Shown: positions 1 through 7,079, counted from the stretch's first letter. The stretch is 36,804 nucleotides of DNA from Holdemania filiformis DSM 12042 (GCF_000157995.1 NZ_GG657555.1:58809-95612), one strand, 5' to 3'. Numbers and translations are program-made. The notes: generated from the sequence alone by a model not told the origin.

Positions 1-222
1 GGTTGTTTATCCATACATAGGCTTCAAATGTGTTTTTGACGAATGTGACCGATTTTTGTTCAGGGAGTTTGGTAACGACATTCAGAAGATATCGCGTTTC
101 GTATTTGTTGAAGAAATTAAATAATCTGTTTTATAAGGCTGGATCTAGGATTGGATGATCTGGTTGAATGAAAGCTGCAAAGATGGATGACGGCAGAAAA
201 AGATCTGTTTTTTATTTTGTTG
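1..222. other. AT-rich left edge, no supported gene
   Basis: I see no supported gene here. A short plus-strand frame runs in from the edge and stops with TAA at 122-124, and a minus-strand frame is open from about 130 to the edge without a start codon. Both are about 40 codons, too short to be distinguished from chance, and neither resembles a family I recognise. One of them could be the end of a gene outside the window. Confidence 0.4.
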
Positions 223-251
223 TTGACAGAGAAGTTACCTTGTGATAACAT
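223..251 (+). promoter_or_regulatory. Promoter of a short non-coding unit
   Basis: TTGACA (223-228), 17-bp spacer, TAACAT (246-251). Exactly the same two hexamers and spacing occur at the feoA2 promoter (15696-15724). The expected start of transcription is near 258. A degenerate operator copy (AGTTAC, six bases, ATAACA; 233-250) covers the spacer and -10, as at feoA2. Confidence 0.65.
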
Positions 252-258
252 TATGTCA

Positions 259-280
259 TAAGTTAGATAACACTAACTTA
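259..280. promoter_or_regulatory. Perfect palindromic operator, DtxR-type candidate
   Basis: Eight-base arms TAAGTTAG (259-266) and CTAACTTA (273-280) are perfect inverted repeats around six bases. The core TTAG-N6-CTAA is shared with sites at 15735-15752 and 16267-16284 next to the second feo operon, and in weaker form with 547-564 and 15706-15723. It lies on the predicted transcription start of the 258-490 unit, a position suited to repression. The binding protein is inferred to be the DtxR-family product encoded at 3012-3413. Confidence 0.6.
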
Positions 281-452
281 ATCGCAGATTTAATCTCCTC
301 TTTCCTGCGATACTGAACAAGAGGGCTGCGGTCCCGGGTTTTCACTCCTGCTGGACAGGATGAAAATTCCGCAGCTTCCACGAACAGATCATCCTAACCT
401 CTGTATTTCCTAACTATTTCCCCAATTAAAATCCAATCAGGATGATCGGATC

Positions 453-490
453 AAGGCTTTTCCACGCTGGCAGCGGAGAGCCTTTTTTCT
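453..490 (+). terminator. Rho-independent terminator of the short unit
   Basis: AAGGCT (453-458) pairs with AGCCTT (479-484), with an inner stem CGCT/AGCG (465-468, 472-475), followed by a T-rich run. It lies about 80 bp before the feoA1 promoter and so separates the short transcript from feoAB1. Confidence 0.75.
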
Positions 491-546
491 TTCTCCAACG
501 GTTGCCTGCGGGAAGCTGCGGTCATAATGTTGCCTTATGCTAATAA

Positions 547-564
547 AGTTAGTTAATCTTAACA
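547..564. promoter_or_regulatory. Operator copy upstream of feoA1
   Basis: AGTTAG (547-552), six bases, TTAACA (559-564): one mismatch per half from the consensus AGTTAG-N6-CTAACT. It lies just upstream of the -35 box at 572. A lone half-site AGTTAG is also present downstream of the -10 at 611-616. Confidence 0.45.
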
Positions 565-571
565 AAATCCG

Positions 572-599
572 TTGACATGCCGGGGGACCATGCTAAAAT
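572..599 (+). promoter_or_regulatory. feoAB1 promoter
   Basis: TTGACA (572-577) and an extended -10, TGCTAAAAT (591-599), with a 16-bp spacer between hexamers. The ribosome binding site GAGGGAG precedes the ATG at 631. Confidence 0.7.
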
Positions 600-630
600 T
601 GTACTGATATAGTTAGAAAGAGGGAGTGGC

Positions 631-858
631 ATGACCTTATTTGATTGTCAGGTTGGCGAAAAGGCGGAGGTTCTCGGCGTCAGCGGGGAACGGGCGATCC
701 GCAAACGTCTGATCGATATGGGAATTACCACAGGCACAGTCCTGTTTATCAGAAAAGTAGCACCGATGGGCGATCCGATCGAGATCCGCTGCCGCGGTTA
801 TGAATTATCGCTGCGCAAAGATGAAGCCAAAACGATTGAAGTCAGGAGGGTCGGCTGA
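631..858 (+). CDS. feoA: Ferrous iron transport protein A (first copy)
   Basis: A 75-residue FeoA, a small cytoplasmic SH3-like protein that works with the FeoB membrane transporter in Fe(II) uptake. The family pattern is clear: a G-x-x-A-x-R-K-R-L-x-D-M-G-I segment near residues 18-35, then the V-A-P-M-G-D-P-I-E-I stretch and R-G-Y-E-L-S-L-R-K at the end. Start chosen at the ATG behind GAGGGAG. Its stop overlaps the feoB1 start by one base (TGATG), so the two are co-translated. It closely resembles the second feoA of the other locus (16014-16235) and shares 29 identical bases with it (792-820 and 16178-16206), indicating an internal duplication or gene conversion. Confidence 0.93.
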   Translation: MTLFDCQVGEKAEVLGVSGERAIRKRLIDMGITTGTVLFIRKVAPMGDPIEIRCRGYELSLRKDEAKTIEVRRVG

Positions 859-2852
859 TGAATTTTAAAGTCGCTCTCGCAGGCAATCCGAACTCCGGAA
901 AAACGACGCTGTTTAACCGGCTGACCGGTTCCAAGCAGCATGTCGGCAACTGGCCGGGCGTTACGATTGAGAAAAAAGAAGGTTCCTTTCAGATTGAGGA
1001 GCACGAAATCACGCTGGTCGATCTGCCGGGGATTTATTCGATGTCCGTTTACAGTATGGAGGAAATCGTCGCGCGCGATTTCATCATGGACGAACATCCG
1101 GATTTGATTTTAAACATTGTTGACGGTACCAACATCGAGCGCAACCTGTACCTGAGCTTACAGCTGAAAGAACTGGGCATCCCGATGGTCATCGCGGTGA
1201 ACATGCTTGACGAGCTGAAAGGCAAGGGCATTACGATTGATTTAAAACAGCTGTCGGCGCTGTTAGACACGCCGGTCGTCGCGATCAGCGCAAAAAACGG
1301 CAGCGGCATGGCGGAGCTGATCCATGAGCTGGTTCACAACACGCACAGCTCGGTGCTGGACTATGACCCGGCGACGGAAACCATTTTAAAACAGATCAGT
1401 GTGATCCGTGAAGCCTGCCAGCACGATCATGTGCACGACAAGTTCTACGCGATGAAAATGCTGGAAAATGATGAGGCAATCGTCCGCGATCTGCGGATGT
1501 CCAACGCCCAGTTAGACGAGCTGCACGCCCTGCAGAAGCAGTTCTGCGATCAGCGCGGTCAACAGGAAATCGACATGGCGGTCGCGGATATGCGTTATTC
1601 GTTAATTGAAGCGATGATGAAGCAGTGCGTAAAAAAACGCGAAAGCGAAACCTCGGTTTCCGACCGGATCGACATGATCGTCACGAATAAGTATCTCGGG
1701 ATTCCGGTTTTCTTTCTTATCTTATTTCTGATGTTCATCGTGACCTTTGGCCCGATCGGCGAAGGGCTGAAGGGCTGGGTCGAAATGTTGATCAACGACG
1801 TGCTAGCGGAAAATCTGTTAGCGGCGCTGGCTTCGATGGCCGTGGCGCCGTGGGCGCTGGATCTGGTCAACACGGTGATCGGCGGGGTAGGCAGCGTGCT
1901 GTCGTTTATGCCCCAGATCATGCTTCTGTTTTTGTTCCTATCGGTGCTGGAAGACAGCGGATATATGTCCCGGGCAGCGTTTCTGATGGATGGAATGCTG
2001 CGCAAGATCGGGCTGAACGGCAAGGCGTTCATTCCGATGCTGATGGGCTTTGGCTGTACGGTGCCGGCGGTCATGGCCTCGCGGGTGCTGGAACACGAAC
2101 AAGACCGCAAGATGACGATTCTGTTGATTCCGTTTATGTCCTGCGGCGCGAAGCTGCCGGTCTATGCCCTGTTTGCCGGGATCTTCTTTCCGGAGCATTC
2201 CGGCATCGCGATCTTCAGCATGTATGTATTGGGAATTCTGGTCGCTGTCGGCTGCGGTTTCCTGTTGCGTCACACGGTGTTTAAAGACAATGAATCCACG
2301 TTTATTTTAGAGCTGCCGCCGTATCGGATTCCGTCGTTTCAGGTCACGATGATCCACATGTGGCAGAAAGCCAAAGGGTTTCTGATCAAAGCGGGAACGA
2401 TCATCTTCTCGATGACGGTGCTGTTGTGGGTGCTGACGAATTTCAGCTTCACCTTGCAGCCGGTAACGGATCCTACTTCCAGTATTCTGGGCACTGTCGG
2501 CCGCCTGATCGCGCCGCTGCTGATTCCGCTTGGCTTTGGTCACTGGCAGTCGGCAATCGCGCTGATTTCCGGACTGATCGCGAAGGAGAGCGTCGTGTCA
2601 TCAATGGCGGTCATGTATAACGTCGGCAATGTTTCGCAGCTCGCCGGCGTTCTGACCCGTGTCTTCACGCCAGCCTCGGCGATCGCGTTTATGACGTTCG
2701 TGCTGCTTTACGCGCCGTGTGTCGCGGCAATTTCCGCGATTCACTCAGAAGCGGGCAGCTGGAAATATACGCTTAAGTCGATGGGCTTTCAGATCAGCGT
2801 GGCGTACTGCGTATCGTTTGTCGTGTACCATGTCGTTTCCTTATTTATATAG
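858..2852 (+). CDS. feoB: Ferrous iron transporter FeoB (first copy)
   Basis: A 664-residue Fe(II) transporter of the inner membrane. The N-terminal G-protein domain has the P-loop GNPNSGKTT (9-17), the switch Thr36 in WPGVT, DLPG (55-58) and NMLD (115-118). A cytoplasmic helical spacer follows to about residue 270, then the membrane region with two Gate motifs: GFGCTVPAVMASR with a following SCGAKLP, and later YAPCVAAISAI, each carrying a Cys expected on the iron path. Length is on the short side of the family; the C-terminus lacks the extra helices present in the second FeoB (16301-18472). No terminator is evident before the DtxR-family gene, so read-through into it is possible. Translational coupling with feoA1 is direct. 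Confidence 0.95.
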   Translation: MNFKVALAGNPNSGKTTLFNRLTGSKQHVGNWPGVTIEKKEGSFQIEEHEITLVDLPGIYSMSVYSMEEIVARDFIMDEHPDLILNIVDGTNIERNLYLSLQLKELGIPMVIAVNMLDELKGKGITIDLKQLSALLDTPVVAISAKNGSGMAELIHELVHNTHSSVLDYDPATETILKQISVIREACQHDHVHDKFYAMKMLENDEAIVRDLRMSNAQLDELHALQKQFCDQRGQQEIDMAVADMRYSLIEAMMKQCVKKRESETSVSDRIDMIVTNKYLGIPVFFLILFLMFIVTFGPIGEGLKGWVEMLINDVLAENLLAALASMAVAPWALDLVNTVIGGVGSVLSFMPQIMLLFLFLSVLEDSGYMSRAAFLMDGMLRKIGLNGKAFIPMLMGFGCTVPAVMASRVLEHEQDRKMTILLIPFMSCGAKLPVYALFAGIFFPEHSGIAIFSMYVLGILVAVGCGFLLRHTVFKDNESTFILELPPYRIPSFQVTMIHMWQKAKGFLIKAGTIIFSMTVLLWVLTNFSFTLQPVTDPTSSILGTVGRLIAPLLIPLGFGHWQSAIALISGLIAKESVVSSMAVMYNVGNVSQLAGVLTRVFTPASAIAFMTFVLLYAPCVAAISAIHSEAGSWKYTLKSMGFQISVAYCVSFVVYHVVSLFI

Positions 2853-2953
2853 GAAAGCAGACGATATTAAAGAATGAAAAGCTGCCGGAGAAGATCCAAA
2901 GTTGCGGCGATGGATTTTACCCGCCGAATTTGCGGAGAAAGAAAGCGGTTTAG

Positions 2954-2982
2954 TTGTCCAAGCTTAAAGGATTTGTTATAAT
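2954..2982 (+). promoter_or_regulatory. Promoter of the DtxR-family gene
   Basis: TTGTCC (2954-2959), 17-bp spacer, TATAAT (2977-2982) with an extended TG at 2974-2975. No good copy of the AGTTAG operator is present here, so the regulator may be made constitutively. Confidence 0.6.
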
Positions 2983-3011
2983 TAACATCAGAAAGCGAGG
3001 ACCGGATCATT

Positions 3012-3413
3012 ATGGAACGCATTAATGAATCATCAGAAAATTATCTGGAAAGCATATTGATTCTGGAACAGCGCAACCCGAGCGTCAGAATGAGCGATAT
3101 CGCCGCCATGCTTCATGTCAGCAAGCCCAGTGTCAATAAGGCGATGGGCGTCCTGAAGGATGCCGGATATATTCATCAGGAAGTTTATGGTACGATCCAT
3201 TTAACCGAGGCCGGCCGGCAATATGCGGAAAAGGTTTACAGCCGGCATGTCTTGTTCAAGCGGTTTTTGACGGAAATGCTTGAGATCGACGAGGCGACGG
3301 CAGAGGAAGACGCTTGTCACATGGAACACTGCGTCAGCGATGAAACCATGGATAAACTGCGGATTTTCTTAACCGAAGCTCTGGAACGCAGCGAACAGAA
3401 ATCAAGTCAATAA
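3012..3413 (+). CDS. DtxR-family metal-dependent repressor
   Basis: A 133-residue cytoplasmic transcription regulator made of the N-terminal winged helix (about 5-70) and the metal-binding dimerisation domain (about 71-125). It has no C-terminal SH3 domain, so its length is like MntR. Aligned to DtxR it keeps His79, Cys102, Glu105 and His106 at the same numbers (A-C-H-M-E-H), while Met10 of the primary site is Asn and Glu83 and His98 of the ancillary site are Lys and Glu. MntR has Glu at the Cys102 position, so Cys argues for iron sensing. It sits directly after feoAB1 and is the obvious candidate to bind the palindromes near both feo loci. GAGGA (2997-3001) is ten bases before the ATG. Metal choice is inferred. 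Confidence 0.88.
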   Translation: MERINESSENYLESILILEQRNPSVRMSDIAAMLHVSKPSVNKAMGVLKDAGYIHQEVYGTIHLTEAGRQYAEKVYSRHVLFKRFLTEMLEIDEATAEEDACHMEHCVSDETMDKLRIFLTEALERSEQKSSQ

Positions 3414-3420
3414 CGGAAGG

Positions 3421-3446
3421 AAGCGGCTCAGCGCCGCTTTTCTGTT
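3421..3446 (+). terminator. Terminator after the DtxR-family gene
   Basis: AGCGGC (3422-3427) and GCCGCT (3433-3438) around a 5-nt loop, followed by TTTCTGTT, nine bases after the stop codon. Confidence 0.75.
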
Positions 3447-3468
3447 GCTTATAACAAAGAGATTGTAT

Positions 3469-3504
3469 AAAAAACGCCATGATTTTTTCTGCGGCGTTTT
3501 TTGA
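3469..3504. terminator. Bidirectional terminator between convergent genes
   Basis: AAAACGCC (3471-3478) pairs with GGCGTTTT (3493-3500); T runs follow on both strands. It lies between the DtxR-family gene and the convergent flavoprotein gene and can end transcripts from either side. Confidence 0.65.
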
Positions 3505-3596
3505 ATAAAGTATTTCTTGTGATCGCGATCCTTGATTTTACTTATGCCCTCTTCACTTTCCGGTAACAGATCGAATCGTGAGGACGACTTGGAAGT

Positions 3597-5045
3597 TTAT
3601 TTCGTTGCTTGAATGGAAGCCGCGGCGTGCTGCGCCGCGATTCTTCCAAAGGTCATCGCGTTAGAAATGGTATAGCCGTTGGAATTGGTAACGGTTGTGA
3701 CTTCGCCTGCGGCATACAAGCCGTCGATGACGCTGCCGTCAATCCGCGTAACCTGAGCGTTTTGGTTTTTGGTGATGCCGCCATGACAAACGCTCGAGAA
3801 GAACGTTGTCTTTAACGCGTAGTAAGGACCTGTCGAGATTGGGAACCAGAACTGCGCCGTGCGGCCGTAGTCTTCGTCTTCCATCTTCGCCGCGAAAGAA
3901 TTCCAGCGATCCACTGTTGCTTTTAAGGCTTCCGCGTCGATTCCGGTTTTCTGCGCCAGCTCATCGAGCGTATCTGCGACGACAACCCCTTCATGATCCT
4001 TGGCCGCATCTGCGATCTGCATCATTTCCAGCGACGCCTCATCGGCCAGACTCCAGAAATAATCAACGCCGGTTCTTCCATAAAGATCGACGACGTCATC
4101 TTTGATTTCCTGATTCCAGGTCTGCGCCGTTCTTTTCTCATCCATAAAGCGGCGGCCATCCTGACCGACAAAAATGGTAAACATATACGGGAACTGGCTC
4201 GTGCGGTTTTCCACTTCGCGCAGATAGACCTGAACCTGATCAAGATTCTGAACGCCGGCGCCCACCGCGGTCGCCATGACCAGGCCATCGCCGGTTTGGT
4301 AAGCTAAATTCGACGTCTGGAAATAGCGGTTCTGCTCGGCAACCGCCGCCATTAAATCCCCGTTGGCGCTGTATCCGCCGGTCGCCATGAGCGTCGCCTT
4401 GGATTTAATCCGAATTGTTTCGCCATTCTCGTTCACACATTCCGCACCGATGACGCGGCCGTCTTCCATAATTAAAGCGGTGGCTTCCGTATTCAGCCGC
4501 ACGTCGATGGCGCGGTCCGCAATGGCTTTTTCAAACGGTTCGCGTAAGCCGGAACCTTCGCCTTCTACCAGATGAATAGTCTGGAACGTACCGTAACCGT
4601 CTTTGACGATGACTTCCGGCTGGAATTGAACGCCCAGAGTGTCGATCATCCAGTCGATCGTTTTGCCTGCGCTTTCAATCGTTAAACGGGTTAATTCTTC
4701 GTCCAGAATGTAGTGCTTTTCCCGCTGCTGCTCCGCAATGATGTCCTCGATGTCGACATGCAGATCCAATGCTTGGGTGACTTGGGTTTCCACACCACCG
4801 AAAATGCCCCCGGAGTAAACGGCGGCGCCGCCCAGCATTCCAGTTTTTTCAACGATCATGATGTTTTCAATCCCTTGATCCGCGGCTTCAACCGCACTGG
4901 CGATGCCGGCCGCTCCGCCGCCTACGATCAGGTAATCGACTTCCGCGTCAAATTTACCAGACGGGGCCGGTGCTTCCGGCGCGGCGCTGCATCCGGCGAA
5001 AAGGAGCGCTGCCAGAAGGGGTAAGAAGATCTTTTTCAGTTTCAT
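3597..5045 (-). CDS. Exported FAD-dependent reductase lipoprotein (FrdA/flavocytochrome c type)
   Basis: A 482-residue flavoprotein of the soluble fumarate reductase family. The N-terminus is a lipoprotein signal: two lysines, a hydrophobic stretch and the lipobox-like FAGC with Cys19. The Rossmann FAD site follows (LIVGGGAAGIASAVEA, about 39-54), then LGGAAVYSGG, and a C-terminal FAD motif LYAAGEVT...GYTISNAMTFGR. A His in SVCHGGI and the Arg in TFGR match positions used for proton or substrate handling in flavocytochrome c fumarate reductases. No FMN-binding domain or haem motif is present, so electrons must come from a partner not seen here. Substrate is unknown; fumarate, urocanate and other enoates are possible. 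The signal lacks a twin arginine, so Sec export is expected. A MerR-family gene is divergent to it. Confidence 0.85.
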   Translation of the reverse strand: MKLKKIFLPLLAALLFAGCSAAPEAPAPSGKFDAEVDYLIVGGGAAGIASAVEAADQGIENIMIVEKTGMLGGAAVYSGGIFGGVETQVTQALDLHVDIEDIIAEQQREKHYILDEELTRLTIESAGKTIDWMIDTLGVQFQPEVIVKDGYGTFQTIHLVEGEGSGLREPFEKAIADRAIDVRLNTEATALIMEDGRVIGAECVNENGETIRIKSKATLMATGGYSANGDLMAAVAEQNRYFQTSNLAYQTGDGLVMATAVGAGVQNLDQVQVYLREVENRTSQFPYMFTIFVGQDGRRFMDEKRTAQTWNQEIKDDVVDLYGRTGVDYFWSLADEASLEMMQIADAAKDHEGVVVADTLDELAQKTGIDAEALKATVDRWNSFAAKMEDEDYGRTAQFWFPISTGPYYALKTTFFSSVCHGGITKNQNAQVTRIDGSVIDGLYAAGEVTTVTNSNGYTISNAMTFGRIAAQHAAASIQATK

Positions 5046-5062
5046 CTCTTTTTCCTCTTTTA

Positions 5063-5079
5063 ACTCATCATTGATGAGT
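5063..5079. repeat. Palindrome in the leader of the flavoprotein gene
   Basis: ACTCATCA (5063-5070) and TGATGAGT (5072-5079) form a perfect inverted repeat with a one-base centre, between the minus-strand promoter (5096-5126) and the flavoprotein start codon. It could be an operator or an mRNA hairpin; nothing further can be said. Confidence 0.5.
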
Positions 5080-5095
5080 CTTTCTTTCTGATTTC

Positions 5096-5126
5096 AGAAT
5101 ACAACATCCGTTACCGGGACAGTCAA
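5096..5126 (-). promoter_or_regulatory. Flavoprotein promoter with 19-bp spacer
   Basis: On the minus strand: TTGACT (5126-5121), 19 bases, TATTCT (5101-5096). A 19-bp spacer is the hallmark of promoters activated by MerR-family proteins, which untwist the DNA. The spacer contains CCG-N4-CGG. The divergent gene encodes a MerR-family protein, so it is the likely activator. Confidence 0.55.
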
Positions 5127-5211
5127 GCCGGATTTTTCTTCCCTTTTTCCGCCTTTGTGATCTTGTTTTTTCGCATTTCTGAACATTTAATTATTATTTT
5201 CACATTCTTTC

Positions 5212-5240
5212 TTGAAAAATCTGTCCTGTACGGGTATGCT
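5212..5240 (+). promoter_or_regulatory. Promoter of the large MerR-family gene
   Basis: TTGAAA (5212-5217), 17 bp, TATGCT (5235-5240). The ribosome binding site GGGGTGA follows before the ATG at 5260. Confidence 0.5.
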
Positions 5241-5259
5241 TTGGCTGGGGTGATTTTCC

Positions 5260-6282
5260 ATGCGCGTTCAGGAAGTATGCAAGAAAACAGGATTAAGCCG
5301 CAAAGCCGTTCATTTCTACATTCAGGAAGGATTAGTCAGACCCGCTAAGAATCAGAATGGTTATTATGATTTAAGCGAGGCGGACGTGAAGACCTTGGAA
5401 ATTATTCAGCGCCTGCGGCAGCTGGATCTTCCCATCGAAGTCATCCATGAGGCGTTTCGCTATCCGATCTCATTGAATTTCTTCCTTCATCGCCATGTCT
5501 ACCAGCGTAAACAGAAAATCAATGAAATGGCAGCACAGCTGGAAGTGATCCGGTATATTCTCGAACGCATTCCCTGCAACGCGACGCCGGATCTGCTTTT
5601 GAAGCTGCCGCGCCAGCATTTTGATCCGCTGCCTCCCAACCATCTGGCAGATTCGCTGGGGGTAGTTTCGGATGCGCGGATGATCGCGATTTTGTTGTTA
5701 GCGCCTTTTTTGGATATTGAAGTGGATCCGTACCGGCAATTTTTGTGGGATCGGATTTCGTCTGAGCTGAGACTGCAGTTTAAAGAGAATCTAACCGTTC
5801 TGCAGCAGCTGATTTACCATCTGAGCGCGCAGCAGATCCAGCGGTCGACGGAGGCGCAGTATGCGCTGTTTCTGAGGCTGTCGCAGGGTGATTCGCTGGA
5901 GCCTTTTGAAGCGGAGCTTTTAAATCAATGCCGTCTTCTGAATGAAGACGAGCAGCTTCAGGTGGTCTGGGTGCTGCTGTATGAGCTGATCCTGCGCCCG
6001 ACCCTGGAATTTTATCAGAGTGCGCTGCTGGGCCTGATGATGGAGTTCAGCGATCGTTTCACATTGTGCATGCGCCGGCTGGAAGCGATATTGAAGAACA
6101 TTCAGGAAGATCCCGCGCCGCTTCCGCTGATCGAACGGCTGAAGACAACGCTGCACGGGAAATTTGAGTTAGGGCAAGGTCTGAATTCTGATCTGTTTCT
6201 GGTTTATACCTTTAGCTGCAGTTTGTTTTCCAGCTGCACTGTTGAGCAGCTGCAGGAGTGGCTGAAGCCGTCATCTTATTAA
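5260..6282 (+). CDS. MerR-family regulator with long helical C-terminal region
   Basis: A 340-residue cytoplasmic regulator. Residues 1-70 are a MerR winged helix (VQEVCKKTGLSRKAVHFYIQEGLV, then N-G-Y-Y and a DVKTLEIIQRLR helix). The remaining 270 residues are predicted helical, rich in Leu and Gln, and match no ligand domain I recognise; most MerR proteins have a much shorter C-terminal part. It is divergent from the flavoprotein lipoprotein gene whose promoter has a MerR-type 19-bp spacer, so that gene is its probable target. Start is the ATG behind GGGGTGA; an upstream in-frame extension is not supported. The effector is unknown. Confidence 0.8.
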   Translation: MRVQEVCKKTGLSRKAVHFYIQEGLVRPAKNQNGYYDLSEADVKTLEIIQRLRQLDLPIEVIHEAFRYPISLNFFLHRHVYQRKQKINEMAAQLEVIRYILERIPCNATPDLLLKLPRQHFDPLPPNHLADSLGVVSDARMIAILLLAPFLDIEVDPYRQFLWDRISSELRLQFKENLTVLQQLIYHLSAQQIQRSTEAQYALFLRLSQGDSLEPFEAELLNQCRLLNEDEQLQVVWVLLYELILRPTLEFYQSALLGLMMEFSDRFTLCMRRLEAILKNIQEDPAPLPLIERLKTTLHGKFELGQGLNSDLFLVYTFSCSLFSSCTVEQLQEWLKPSSY

Positions 6283-6560
6283 AAGACCTGTTTCCAGAGG
6301 AGGAAGAACCGGCCGTCGATGCTGAATTAGATAAAGGAAGGATTGGGACAGGAAGCTTTTCCGTTATTTTTTTGCCGGCTGAGGAATAAACGCGGCAGTG
6401 CGGGGTATATAAAAAAGAGCTGGAAAATGAAGAAAATCAACAAATGCAACGCCTGAGTCAGTGGATTGCGGAGAAAATGGAAAAGAAATGCGTAATTTCT
6501 AAAAAGGTTGTTCTTTTCTCGTTGACAATTCACCGATTATCCGCTAGAATTAACCTCGCT
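6246..6560 (+). pseudogene. Possible remnant reading frame with one stop
   Basis: One frame is open from 6246 to the TAG at 6561 except for a single TAA at 6387-6389. Its first part could start at GTG 6258 and would give an acidic 43-residue peptide; the part after the stop reads as a charged helix-like segment (ELENEENQQMQRLSQWIAEK). It runs into the str promoter. It resembles no family I know, and may be chance. Confidence 0.2.
6522..6550 (+). promoter_or_regulatory. str operon promoter
   Basis: TTGACA (6522-6527), 17 bp, TAGAAT (6545-6550). Close to consensus, as expected for a highly expressed ribosomal operon; drives rpsL-rpsG-fusA and probably tuf. Confidence 0.8.
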
Positions 6561-6659
6561 TAGCTACGAATAAGGGTTTCCTATGCGGAAACTTATATTT
6601 ATGCCAAGAAATGGCACGCTTGGAAGTGTGTGCTTGAAAAGATCGAAAGGAGAAAAACC
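6557..6659 (+). promoter_or_regulatory. Structured leader of the str operon
   Basis: The roughly 100-nt leader holds two hairpins: GTTTCC (6576-6581) with GGAAAC (6587-6592), extended by ATAA/TTAT, and TGCCA (6602-6606) with TGGCA (6612-6616). An autoregulatory role for an operon product is plausible but not shown. AAGGAG precedes rpsL. Confidence 0.4.
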
Positions 6660-7079
6660 ATGCCAACGATTAATCAGTTAGTCCGCAAGGGCCGTGAGAA
6701 CAAGGTTTGGAAATCGAAGTCCCCGGCTTTAAACAGAGGTTACAACAGCCTGCAGCGTCAGGCCACCACCATCGCATCTCCACAGAAGAGAGGCGTCTGC
6801 ACCCGTGTCGGTACCATGACACCGAAAAAGCCGAACTCGGCGCTGCGTAAATACGCGCGTGTTCGTCTCAGCAACGGAATGGAAGTTACAGCTTATATCC
6901 CAGGAATCGGTCACAACCTGCAGGAGCACAGTGTTGTTCTGATCCGCGGCGGCCGTGTTAAGGACCTCCCAGGTGTCCGTTACCACATCATCCGCGGAAC
7001 TCTGGACTGCGCCGGCGTTGCCAACCGGAATCAGAGCCGTTCTCTGTACGGGGCAAAGAAGCCGAAAGCTAAGAAATAA
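6660..7079 (+). CDS. rpsL: Small ribosomal subunit protein uS12
   Basis: A 139-residue S12, a decoding-centre protein of the 30S subunit. It begins [12 protein letters not shown] and carries the conserved [11 protein letters not shown] loop whose lysine is the usual streptomycin-resistance position (here the sensitive Lys form), then the [13 protein letters not shown] loop. Start set at the ATG behind AAGGAG; an upstream in-frame ATG at 6630 would add ten residues without a ribosome binding site and is rejected. First gene of the str operon. Confidence 0.97.
   Translation: MPTINQLVRKGRENKVWKSKSPALNRGYNSLQRQATTIASPQKRGVCTRVGTMTPKKPNSALRKYARVRLSNGMEVTAYIPGIGHNLQEHSVVLIRGGRVKDLPGVRYHIIRGTLDCAGVANRNQSRSLYGAKKPKAKK

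Larger units (their letters stand above)
258..490 (+). ncRNA. Candidate iron-regulated small RNA
   Basis: This unit has its own promoter, an operator at the start site and a rho-independent terminator, but no convincing reading frame; the only ATG frame with any context is 17 codons (360-413) with a poor ribosome binding site. Visible structure: a long hairpin with arms GCTGCGG (325-331) and CCGCAGC (369-375), extended inside by TTTTCA-CTCCTG against CAGGA-TGAAAA; then a perfect 9-bp stem GATCATCCT (387-395) with AGGATGATC (439-447) around a 43-nt loop containing CCTC, TTTCC and TTTCCCC; then the terminator. Pyrimidine-rich single strands such as TCTCCTC (about 293-299) could pair with ribosome binding sites, as known for the iron-sparing RNAs FsrA and IsrR. 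The alternative is a long regulatory leader of feoAB1, though feoA1 has its own promoter at 572. No homology to a named RNA family is claimed. Confidence 0.5.

Noticed and set aside
1-130. Partial gene on either strand at the left edge
   Set aside because: Both frames are about 40 codons; such lengths occur by chance in AT-rich DNA, and neither protein is recognisable.
360-413. 17-codon ORF (starts MKIPQLP) within the candidate RNA
   Set aside because: Its start lies inside the stem of a strong hairpin and the ribosome binding site is only AGG directly next to the ATG. Kept in mind as an alternative, not called.
325-447. NiCo (czcD) metal riboswitch
   Set aside because: The conserved four-way junction and its repeated G-rich motifs are not recognisable, and the unit ends before the independent feoA1 promoter.
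1595-2110. Minus-strand 171-codon ORF inside feoB1
   Set aside because: Shadow of feoB1; no promoter, no ribosome binding site, low-complexity Ser/Ile-rich translation.
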